DNA of 56,049 bases, taken from contig NZ_CAJJWO010000035.1 in the NCBI RefSeq assembly GCF_905196875.1, positions 1 to 56,049 of the forward strand, written 5' to 3'. The notes beneath the pieces are model-generated. The model saw only the letters and a list, made by a program, of their open reading frames with translations. It searched no databases and was not told where the DNA came from. The translations under genes were made by a program, and so were the position numbers. Below, one piece after another: positions 1 through 7,171 of this stretch. The stretch is from an uncultured Parabacteroides sp. (GTDB taxonomy: Bacteria; Bacteroidota; Bacteroidia; Bacteroidales; Tannerellaceae). How positions within the stretch are numbered: the stretch's first letter is position 1; each line of letters opens with the position of its first letter.

Positions 1-102
1 AATGACTAGAAAAAACGATCGTTTATTTTAGTCAATATTTTATTGTTAAAATGCAAATGAAATAATCTAATATAGTGTTAATATTTTATTATAACATCTG
101 GT

Positions 103-723
103 ATGCGATATAAAAGTAATTATACGGTTGTTTTTCATGTTATTATGCTAATCTGTCATGAGGTGTTTATTTGGCTTTGTAGTCTTAAAAGTATCATTAT
201 TGCGATATTGATTATCAGTTCATTATGTAAATTGAATTGTCAAAATATAGCTGTGAAAACAAATGTACTTTATGATTTGACATCTTCTTTGAACATTGGT
301 GGAGAAATAAAATGCAAAGGTGCCTATTCTATCAGTTCGATTATCAGTTATAACCCGTGGACTTTTGCTGATAATAAAAAGATGAAACATCTGCTTATAC
401 AGCCGGAATTCAGAAAATGGTTTGATGAAGTTTTTCAGGGTAATTTTGTGGGTATACAGGCTCATTATGCGCGTTTTAATTGGGGAGGAATATTGTCCGA
501 TTATCGTTTTCAGGGAAGTCTGGTCGGTGCCGGAATTTCTTACGGATATCAATGGATGATTAGTCCACTATGGAACCTGGAAGCTAGTATTGCTTTGGGT
601 TATGCTTATCTGAGTTATGATAAATATGGGCAGGAAAAAGGAACACCCCGTATAGAAAAGGCACATACCAATTATGTAGGACCGACACAAATAGGTATAT
701 CTCTAATTTATTTTATACAATAA
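103..723 (+). CDS. DUF3575 domain protein of a fimbrial operon
   Basis: This is a 206-residue secreted or outer-membrane protein of the DUF3575 family, which commonly opens Bacteroidetes fimbrillin operons; its molecular role is not established. A hydrophobic stretch near residues 29-45 acts as the signal sequence. It is followed by the family signature VKTNVLYDLT, then SYNPW, KHLLIQPEFRKW and a barrel-like C-terminal half rich in alternating aromatic residues (GAGISYGYQW, YLSYDKYG). The start at 103 places the signal peptide unusually deep, and an internal ATG at 145 may be the true start. The DUF3868 gene follows after 13 bp, so the two are probably co-transcribed. The upstream end of the operon lies close to the window edge and no clear TAnnTTTG box is visible in bases 1-102. 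Confidence 0.85.
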   Translation: MRYKSNYTVVFHVIMLICHEVFIWLCSLKSIIIAILIISSLCKLNCQNIAVKTNVLYDLTSSLNIGGEIKCKGAYSISSIISYNPWTFADNKKMKHLLIQPEFRKWFDEVFQGNFVGIQAHYARFNWGGILSDYRFQGSLVGAGISYGYQWMISPLWNLEASIALGYAYLSYDKYGQEKGTPRIEKAHTNYVGPTQIGISLIYFIQ

Positions 724-736
724 AAAAACAATAAAT

Positions 737-1747
737 ATGAAAAACAATCCGCTCGTGTTGTTGGGCTTATTTTTTATTTGCAACTCCTTATATGCAAAGG
801 ATATTGATGTGGAGATAAAATCGCAGTCATGTTTTGTGAAAGGTGATTCGTTGATGGTATCGGTAAAATGTATTATCAATACTCATGATTTCACATCAGA
901 CGAATCGTTTACCATTATTCCTGTGATAAAAGAGAACAGGCAAGAAAAAGAACTTGCTCCTGTCTTGCTGAACGGTAAAAAAAGACATCGCATCTATGAA
1001 CGGAACCGTGTATTGAATAAACGAAAAGGTATTGAAGGGGAGAAATATTTTCTTGTCAGGGAGCTGTCGGGGGAATACCCTTGTGAAGTGATTTATAACA
1101 CTTCTATTGTTTCCGAAAATTGGATGCGTATGCCGGAACTGTTTTTGAAAGTAAACAAGCTGGCTTCTTCCGGGGAAATTGTTCAGGAAACGGTCGGTCT
1201 GAAAGAATCGGGAAGGTCACCGGAGGTAAAGAAAGTTACTGCCACCAATGATGTTACACTTTCGCCGAAGGTTTCGGATGTATCCGGTTTAAAAGCTTCA
1301 TACATTTCTCCGGAAAGTGATGCGACCGATGTCCGGAATCAGAAAGAATTGAATTTTAACGTGGAAGAGGCCAGGGTGGTAGCTGAAATGAATCCCCAGA
1401 TGCTTTCTTTACGCGAATTGTATATGGTGGCATTGAGCTATAAAAATGAACCGGGGAAATTTTATCGGATAATAGAAACGAGTGTAAATATTTACCCGGC
1501 TCATCCGGTAGCCAATCTGAATGCGGCTGCAGCTGCTATCGAGCAGGGCAACTGGCAGGTAGCTGGGGAGTATCTGCGGATGGCACCCCATGAAACCCTG
1601 GCTTATAAAAATTGTAAAGGGGTGTATGAGTTGATGACCGGGAATCTGTATGAAGGTATTCGTCTGCTGAAAGCGGCAAAAGCGGAAGGATCGGAAGAGG
1701 CCAGTATGAATTTAGCCGCATTTTTTGAGAATAATAAACGTCATTGA
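737..1747 (+). CDS. DUF3868 domain protein with C-terminal TPR-like helices
   Basis: This is a 336-residue exported protein. A signal peptide (residues 1-20, ending SLYA) is followed by a DUF3868 domain at about 21-120, recognisable from DVEIKSQSCFVKGDSLMV and the basic KRHRIYERNRVLNKRKG stretch. Residues ~215-335 form helical repeats of TPR type (LRELYMVALSYKNEPGKFY, ANLNAAAAAIEQGNWQVAGEY). DUF3868 proteins accompany DUF3575 and Mfa1-type fimbrillins and are presumed to help pilus assembly or anchoring, but no mechanism is proven. It lies 13 bp after the DUF3575 gene and 32 bp before the fimbrillin gene, so all three probably form one transcript. The middle third (residues ~125-210) is low in recognisable structure and may be a linker. 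Confidence 0.85.
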   Translation: MKNNPLVLLGLFFICNSLYAKDIDVEIKSQSCFVKGDSLMVSVKCIINTHDFTSDESFTIIPVIKENRQEKELAPVLLNGKKRHRIYERNRVLNKRKGIEGEKYFLVRELSGEYPCEVIYNTSIVSENWMRMPELFLKVNKLASSGEIVQETVGLKESGRSPEVKKVTATNDVTLSPKVSDVSGLKASYISPESDATDVRNQKELNFNVEEARVVAEMNPQMLSLRELYMVALSYKNEPGKFYRIIETSVNIYPAHPVANLNAAAAAIEQGNWQVAGEYLRMAPHETLAYKNCKGVYELMTGNLYEGIRLLKAAKAEGSEEASMNLAAFFENNKRH

Positions 1748-1779
1748 ATGTATAATTATTTACTAAGTGCTTTTATCAT

Positions 1780-3348
1780 ATGAAAAACAACTTTTTTGTA
1801 AAATCAGCATGGCTGTTATGCCTGGTATTGGGCTTGTCGGGATGTATTAACGATGCAGATGTATTGCCGGAAGATAATTCCGGCTTTGTAGACGAGGGAG
1901 AAGGAAATGTCCGGTTTACTTTTGTCGTTCCTAACAGTTCTTCATCCAAAGCCGGCGGGGCGGAAACTTCGGGTATTTATGAAACCGGTAACGCCAATGA
2001 GTATAATGTAAAATCGCTTGCCGTCTATCTGTTTAATTCGGATACGAAGGCATTATATAGAAAGATCTCGCTGGAGAATATAACCCGTACGGCGGGACCA
2101 CAGGTTTCGGAAAATGCTTCTTCCGGAAACCAGAGCGAGCATATCGTAAAGTATACAGCCAACAGGGTACTGATAGACCCGGGGACATATGATATTTTAA
2201 CTATAGCCAACGGGGATGTGACAGGCTCTTTCAATACCGAGAATGAGTTTATCAATCTGGTGGACAAATCCACTTATAAAGATGGTTTTGGGGTTTTAAC
2301 TGAGGATGGTACCTTATTGATGACAGGGCGTGCCGACAATAGTGGCTTGTATGAAGGGACTACGGATTCGAATTTAAAAGTAACCGTTCGTGAAATCTTA
2401 CCGAACGAAGATCCTGTAATTGTAACGATTAACCTGGAGCGGGCTATGGCTAAGGTATTGGTCGGACAGTCGAAAGAGAAATACGATCTGACGACCGGCG
2501 ATGGTGGTAAATATGTTTCCATCAGCCTGTCCGGATTCCAGTATATCAACTTAAGCCGTTGGTTTTACACCTTCCGTCATACAGCAGTCCTGACCGCAAA
2601 CCGAGCTCCTTCTTCCTATACCATTACAAACGGAAATTTCGGAGAGATAAATCCCACTAACGGCTATGTGATCGATCCCTATTTCTTCTCGAAAACGATA
2701 GACGGAGCTAATGGTTTCGATAATGCGGATGGATATTATGCTTACCCATTGAAGACGGTTGCTGAAAACTGGCAGTCTGTACCGGTTAATTCGTATCACG
2801 GTTTTTACTGTCTAGAAAACTGTATGTTTAAAACGAACCAGTTGAATGCTTATTCTACCGGAGTGAGGTTTAAAGCTAGTTTTACACCTACCACTCTTTG
2901 GGGAGAGAATAAGGTAGAGACTGATGCGAGACCTGATGTGATTTATTATGCGAACTATAAATTTTATACCAGTATCCAGGCTATGAAAGATGCAGGATTC
3001 AAATTGAATGGTATTACGGATAATTCGACCGACGAAGAATTAGCAAAAGTTTTTGTAAAACGTTACCGGAAAGATCAGGAACTGTCTACCTATTATTGCT
3101 ATTATAATTACTGGATCAGACATCTGGATAATAATAAAGAAAATGAGATGGGAGTTATGGAGTTCGCGATCGTACGCAACAATATTTATCGTTTACTGGT
3201 GACCAATATCTCAGGACTCGGCACGGGAACTCCGGAGATCGATCCGGAAAAACCGGATGAGTATGAAGCTTATCTGAAAATGGATTTTAATGTGTTACCC
3301 TGGATTGTCCGGAATCAGGGAGGAGACGGAGGCGCAACCCTTAAATAA
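1780..3348 (+). CDS. Mfa1-family major fimbrial subunit (lipoprotein precursor)
   Basis: This 522-residue protein is a probable pilus shaft subunit. The lipobox LVLGLSGC makes Cys22 the lipidation site. Type V pilins are exported as lipoproteins and then trimmed by a trypsin-like protease before polymerising by strand exchange. The N-terminal fimbrillin domain (GNVRFTFVVPNSSSSKAGG onward) carries the usual LAVYLF strand. The C-terminal part holds the Mfa1-type signature YYNYWIRHLDNN..NEMGVMEFAIVRNNIYRL, and the last strand (LKMDFNVLPWIVRN) is the probable donor strand. No Mfa2-type anchor gene follows, because a strong terminator comes 48 bp after the stop. This operon therefore seems to lack the usual anchor and tip genes and may borrow those of a neighbouring cluster. 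Confidence 0.9.
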   Translation: MKNNFFVKSAWLLCLVLGLSGCINDADVLPEDNSGFVDEGEGNVRFTFVVPNSSSSKAGGAETSGIYETGNANEYNVKSLAVYLFNSDTKALYRKISLENITRTAGPQVSENASSGNQSEHIVKYTANRVLIDPGTYDILTIANGDVTGSFNTENEFINLVDKSTYKDGFGVLTEDGTLLMTGRADNSGLYEGTTDSNLKVTVREILPNEDPVIVTINLERAMAKVLVGQSKEKYDLTTGDGGKYVSISLSGFQYINLSRWFYTFRHTAVLTANRAPSSYTITNGNFGEINPTNGYVIDPYFFSKTIDGANGFDNADGYYAYPLKTVAENWQSVPVNSYHGFYCLENCMFKTNQLNAYSTGVRFKASFTPTTLWGENKVETDARPDVIYYANYKFYTSIQAMKDAGFKLNGITDNSTDEELAKVFVKRYRKDQELSTYYCYYNYWIRHLDNNKENEMGVMEFAIVRNNIYRLLVTNISGLGTGTPEIDPEKPDEYEAYLKMDFNVLPWIVRNQGGDGGATLK

Positions 3349-3395
3349 GTATATTGTTGTTTAGGAGACAGTGATTGTTTCTATAAAGACAGACC

Positions 3396-3425
3396 AAATA
3401 GCCACGGTTTACCCCGTGGCTATTT
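3396..3425. terminator. Bidirectional intrinsic terminator
   Basis: A perfect 12-bp stem, AAATAGCCACGG against CCGTGGCTATTT, with a 6-nt loop and T-rich flanks on both strands. It lies between the convergent Mfa1 gene (+) and corA (-) and can serve both. Confidence 0.9.
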
Positions 3426-3441
3426 TTATAATGAAGATATA

Positions 3442-4368
3442 TCAAAACCACTTGATTCTCCTGAAAATAAAGAAAGCCAGTGCCGACAAGATGATGGAAA
3501 AGAGTACGATGACGACAAATCCGTGTGGTAGCTCTTCTACATAATTGATCACATTCATACCGTAGAAACTGGCGATCAGGGTCGGAACCATCAGAATGAT
3601 CGATATGGATGTCATCCGCTTCATGATGGTATTCACATTATTGGAGATGATGGAAGCAAAGGCATCCATCGTACCGGTGAGGATATCGCTATAAATGTTT
3701 ACAGTGAGATGTGCCTGTTTCAACTCGGTTTCCACATCTTCCACCAGTTCGGCATCCATGTACATCGGTTCCTGGAAGATACTTTGCAACTTTGAAAGCA
3801 TCACTTCGTTTCCACGGATGGACGTATTAAAATAAACCATACTTTTCTCCAGCTTCATCAATCGCAGCAAGTCTTCGTTACGGATACTTTTCTCCAACGC
3901 TTTTTCAGCACGCGCCACTTCGTTGTTGATTTGTTTCAGATATTTCAGGAACCAGACAGCAGACGAATGGATCAATCGCAGGATCAGGTCGTATTTATGA
4001 CGTACGACGAGCTCTTTACGTCGGCTGTAACGAATGAAATCAGGCAATAACTCCGTCTTGTGATAACAGACGGAAATAATGATCTCGTTATTCGTGATGA
4101 TGCCGATCGGGACAGTTGTAAAAGGAATACCGCTTTCGGTACTCTGTACCGGGATACGCAGAATCGTCAGCAACCAGTTCCCTTCATACTCGATACGCGG
4201 ACGTTCGTCGGTATCCTCGATATCGCTCAGGAATGATTGGGGTACGTGAAATTGGTTTAAAAGGTATTGGATATCTTCGGGGGTAGGGCATTCTACATTT
4301 ACCCAGCAGTCGGGAAGCCATTTGTCTTTTTCCACAAAGCCGGCTTCACAATAAAGAAACGATCTCAT
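3442..4368 (-). CDS. corA: CorA-family magnesium/divalent cation transporter
   Basis: This 308-residue inner-membrane channel belongs to the CorA/MIT family. The long cytoplasmic N-terminal alpha/beta and coiled-coil part (to about residue 245) is followed by two transmembrane helices at the extreme C-terminus, separated by a short loop. The selectivity motif is intact as YGMN at the end of the first helix (TLIASFYGMNV), and the protein ends in the basic tail FRRIKWF. The start is supported by AAGGAGG eight bases before the ATG, an unusually good Shine-Dalgarno sequence for this phylum, and by a full promoter at 4494-4523. The gene is monocistronic, is divergent from dnaB, and ends at the terminator shared with the fimbrillin operon. 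Confidence 0.93.
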   Translation of the reverse strand: MRSFLYCEAGFVEKDKWLPDCWVNVECPTPEDIQYLLNQFHVPQSFLSDIEDTDERPRIEYEGNWLLTILRIPVQSTESGIPFTTVPIGIITNNEIIISVCYHKTELLPDFIRYSRRKELVVRHKYDLILRLIHSSAVWFLKYLKQINNEVARAEKALEKSIRNEDLLRLMKLEKSMVYFNTSIRGNEVMLSKLQSIFQEPMYMDAELVEDVETELKQAHLTVNIYSDILTGTMDAFASIISNNVNTIMKRMTSISIILMVPTLIASFYGMNVINYVEELPHGFVVIVLFSIILSALAFFIFRRIKWF

Positions 4369-4493
4369 TATTGCCTCCTTTCGTTGTTGATACGAACAGA
4401 GGTAATAAGAAACCTCCGTCCGCTAATTTTTACTTGTTAATGTTTCTCGCGGAATACTGTCGTCCATAATTAGTTAATTACTTTTTACGGCTG

Positions 4494-4523
4494 CAAAGGT
4501 AGAAAAAAGGAATGAATACCAAA
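4494..4523 (-). promoter_or_regulatory. corA promoter (-33/-7)
   Basis: Read on the minus strand there is TTTG (4523-4520), an 18-bp spacer and TACCTTTG (4501-4494), followed by C. This fits the Bacteroidetes TTTG/TAnnTTTG consensus and points into corA. Confidence 0.65.
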
Positions 4524-4532
4524 TAAAAATCG

Positions 4533-4540
4533 TATTTTTG
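4533..4540 (+). promoter_or_regulatory. dnaB -7 box
   Basis: TATTTTTG matches TAnnTTTG and lies 23 bp upstream of the dnaB ATG. No TTTG is seen at the expected -33 distance, so only the -7 element is supported. Confidence 0.5.
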
Positions 4541-4563
4541 GCATTCGAAAATTACTAAAGAGA

Positions 4564-6093
4564 ATGGCAGAAGGAACTAAAAATACCGGAAGAGGAAACT
4601 CCGGAAGGGGGAAACAAAAACCTGTTGTAGTGTCTGATATGGGACGTCTGCAGCCACAGGCTCGTGAGTTGGAAGAGGCCGTTTTAGGTGCCTTGATGCT
4701 TGAAAAAGATGCTTATTCGATCATCAGTGAGATCTTGAAGCCGGAATGTTTTTACGAAAAGTCGCACGAGATGATCTATGCGTCTATTGTAGATCTGGCA
4801 GCCAGCCAACGTCCGGTCGATATGCTGACCGTGACGGAGCAGTTGAGGAAACGCGGCGAACTGGATCAGGTGGGCGGACCGTTTTATATCTCGCAGCTCA
4901 CCAGTAAGGTCGCCAGTAGTGCGCATATCGAATATCATGCCCGTATCATTGCCCAGAAATACCTGGCGAGAGAGTTGATCTCTTTCACTGCGATGATCCA
5001 GGGAAAGGCTTTTGACGAAACGATCGATGTGGAAGACCTGATGCAGGAAGCGGAAGGTAAACTGTTTGAGATATCCCAGAGAAACGTAAAGAAAGACGTG
5101 ACCCAGATCAATCCGGTTATCAAGGATGCGATGGATTTGTTGCAGAAAGCAGCGAACCAGAAGGAAGGTCTGAGCGGTACGCGTACCGGTTTCGATGCGC
5201 TGGATAAGATCACTTCGGGATGGCAGAATTCCGACTTGATCATTATTGCTGCCCGTCCTGCGATGGGTAAGACGGCGTTCGTACTTTCCATGGCGAAAAA
5301 TATGGCGGTGAACCATAATGTGCCGGTTGCTTTGTTCTCGCTTGAAATGAGTAACGTCCAGTTGGTAAACCGTCTGATCGTAAACGTATGTGAGATCCCG
5401 GGCGAGAAGATCAAGAGCGGACGTTTGGAAAGTTATGAGTGGGAACAGTTGGACTTCAAGATCAAGGAGTTGTATGATGCACCTATCTATGTGGATGATA
5501 CGCCGAGTCTTTCGGTGTTTGAGTTGCGTACCAAGGCACGCCGTCTGGTGCGTGAGCATGGGGTACGATGTATTATCATCGACTACCTTCAGTTGATGAA
5601 TGCGAGCGGTATGAGTTTCGGTAGCCGTGAACAGGAGGTAAGTACCATCTCCCGTTCGTTGAAGGGGTTGGCGAAGGAGTTGAACATACCGATCATCGCA
5701 CTATCTCAGTTGAACCGTGGTGTGGAAAGCCGTCAGGGAGCCGAAGGAAAGCGTCCGCAGTTGGCCGACCTTCGTGAATCGGGAGCTATCGAGCAGGATG
5801 CGGATATGGTTTGCTTTATCCACCGTCCGGAATATTACAAGATCACCGAAGATGAACGTGGTAACTCGCTGGTCGGTCTGGCAGAGATCATCATTGCCAA
5901 GCATCGTAACGGTGCGACAGGTGATGTGCGTCTGCGGTTTAAAGGTGATTATGCGAAGTTTATGAATATAGATGAGGATGTTGCCGTGCGCGAATTCTCA
6001 TCGAATATGAATAGTGAGGATCCGTTACCTCCGATACCACCTGCCGTTGCAGATTTCCTGAACCAGGGCAGCAGCAGCGAAGTTCCCTTCTGA
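4564..6093 (+). CDS. dnaB: Replicative DNA helicase DnaB
   Basis: This 509-residue protein is the hexameric ATP-dependent helicase of the replication fork. A low-complexity basic start (residues 1-22) precedes the DnaB N-terminal domain (about 28-130: QARELEEAVLGALML). A linker follows, then the RecA-like C-terminal domain from about residue 210. Walker A is ARPAMGKTAF (about residues 228-237), the Walker B region is RCIIIDYLQLM, and the DnaB signature SREQEVSTISRSLKGLAKEL with ALSQLNRGVE follows. The extension after residue ~465 is acidic and proline-rich. Length and motifs are normal, with no intein. The stop codon abuts the stop of the convergent AraC gene directly, leaving no room for a separate terminator. 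Confidence 0.97.
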   Translation: MAEGTKNTGRGNSGRGKQKPVVVSDMGRLQPQARELEEAVLGALMLEKDAYSIISEILKPECFYEKSHEMIYASIVDLAASQRPVDMLTVTEQLRKRGELDQVGGPFYISQLTSKVASSAHIEYHARIIAQKYLARELISFTAMIQGKAFDETIDVEDLMQEAEGKLFEISQRNVKKDVTQINPVIKDAMDLLQKAANQKEGLSGTRTGFDALDKITSGWQNSDLIIIAARPAMGKTAFVLSMAKNMAVNHNVPVALFSLEMSNVQLVNRLIVNVCEIPGEKIKSGRLESYEWEQLDFKIKELYDAPIYVDDTPSLSVFELRTKARRLVREHGVRCIIIDYLQLMNASGMSFGSREQEVSTISRSLKGLAKELNIPIIALSQLNRGVESRQGAEGKRPQLADLRESGAIEQDADMVCFIHRPEYYKITEDERGNSLVGLAEIIIAKHRNGATGDVRLRFKGDYAKFMNIDEDVAVREFSSNMNSEDPLPPIPPAVADFLNQGSSSEVPF

Positions 6094-6957
6094 TCAGTCG
6101 AGGATAAGATCATGTGCGGCCTGTTCCCGGATTTGCGAAGGGGATAGGCCGCATTGTTGTTTGGTGAATTTGGTTAAATGGGCTTGCGAAGAAAAATTCC
6201 AGTCGAGTGAGATCGTTAGGAAAGATTTGCTCGTGCTCCGGATATCTTCGAGGACACCTTCTGTCTTGCGTCGCAACATCCATTGGTAAGCTGGTTCATT
6301 GAAATATTTTTTAAATTTCCGGTTGAATGCCGAGAGGCTGATATGTGCCAGGTCGGCAAATTCTTTAACGCTCGTAATCGATCGGTAGTTGGATAGGACG
6401 AAGTGGTTGAAATCTGTATCCCGGCTTAGGATAGGATGAAAAAAGGCGGCCAGCTGCTCTTTGGTATAATAGGCCCTGAATAGTATGAAAAGTTCCTGTA
6501 GTTTAAGTTCCTGCAGATGTTTACAACCGATACCGGCTTCTATGTAACTGTTAAGCAAATCCAGAAAAAGCTGTATCTCTTTTCGGGATTTCAATGTGTT
6601 ATAACTGTAAGCCATTTCTTTTTTATATTCAGACAGAGATTCGAGATGAACACGGTTGCATAATTTGATATCGTTGCTGAACCAGCAGGTGAGTATATGG
6701 CTGACTTTTTTTATCTCGATAGAATAGTGGCTGCCTGCAGGTATCAATGCGATGTCATGCTTTTGCAGGAGCCGGTTGTGTACGGTTTCATTACTAAAGA
6801 TCATCTCTCCCTCCAGTATGAAGAGGAGGATGGATCGTGTATTGTCTAGTTCGGAACATTTTTCTCCAGGCTGCGGACGGAAAACCTGGAAAGAACGTTG
6901 TGTCGGCAACCGGAAATTGTTGCAGGAAACGTGTTCATGCTTATAAAGAAGCTCCAT
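6094..6957 (-). CDS. AraC-family transcriptional regulator (cupin + HTH)
   Basis: This 287-residue DNA-binding regulator has an N-terminal cupin-like sensor (about 30-110: ILLFILEGEMIFSNETV, HDIALIPAGSHYSIEIK) and a C-terminal double helix-turn-helix of AraC type (about 190-282: SVKEFADLAHISLSAFNRKF and FSSQAHLTKFTKQQCGLSPS). It is tail-to-tail with dnaB. Upstream of its start lie 214 bp holding three copies of a GAATAGGACA-like motif, and then the 3' end of the minus-strand fimbrial operon. A related motif sits at the fimA promoter at 11.6 kb. I infer that it may regulate that pilus operon and itself; this rests on motif recurrence and proximity only. No effector can be named. Confidence 0.85.
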   Translation of the reverse strand: MELLYKHEHVSCNNFRLPTQRSFQVFRPQPGEKCSELDNTRSILLFILEGEMIFSNETVHNRLLQKHDIALIPAGSHYSIEIKKVSHILTCWFSNDIKLCNRVHLESLSEYKKEMAYSYNTLKSRKEIQLFLDLLNSYIEAGIGCKHLQELKLQELFILFRAYYTKEQLAAFFHPILSRDTDFNHFVLSNYRSITSVKEFADLAHISLSAFNRKFKKYFNEPAYQWMLRRKTEGVLEDIRSTSKSFLTISLDWNFSSQAHLTKFTKQQCGLSPSQIREQAAHDLILD

Positions 6958-6986
6958 AATCGATTTTTTGTTTTGTGTAATTATCA

Positions 6987-7143
6987 GAATAGGACAAAAA
7001 TATGTATTGTCTTCTGGATTTCAGGTCCTATAATCGTCTATTAATGTGATTTTTAGACGTATTATTCGCCAACAAAACGAGGTTTTTATTTATTTTGTGT
7101 CCTTATTCGTATATTGCGATATCGTTGTTTCGGAATAGGATAC
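6987..7143. promoter_or_regulatory. AraC-gene regulatory region with repeated GAATAGGACA-like motif
   Basis: GAATAGGACA lies at 6987-6996 and overlaps TATTTTTG (minus strand, 7002-6995), the likely -7 of the AraC gene. A second copy, GAATAAGGACACAAAATA, reads on the minus strand at 7108-7091. A third, GGAATAGGATAC, is at 7132-7143. Copies one and two form an imperfect inverted pair about 95 bp apart, which would fit autoregulation. Confidence 0.4.
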
Positions 7144-7171
7144 ATGTATTCGTTCGGTTGGCGATAAAAGA

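Noticed and set aside
4684..5559. Long open frame antisense to dnaB
   Set aside because: It is a by-product of codon bias in dnaB; its translation is Arg/His/Gln-rich without domains, and dnaB is certain.
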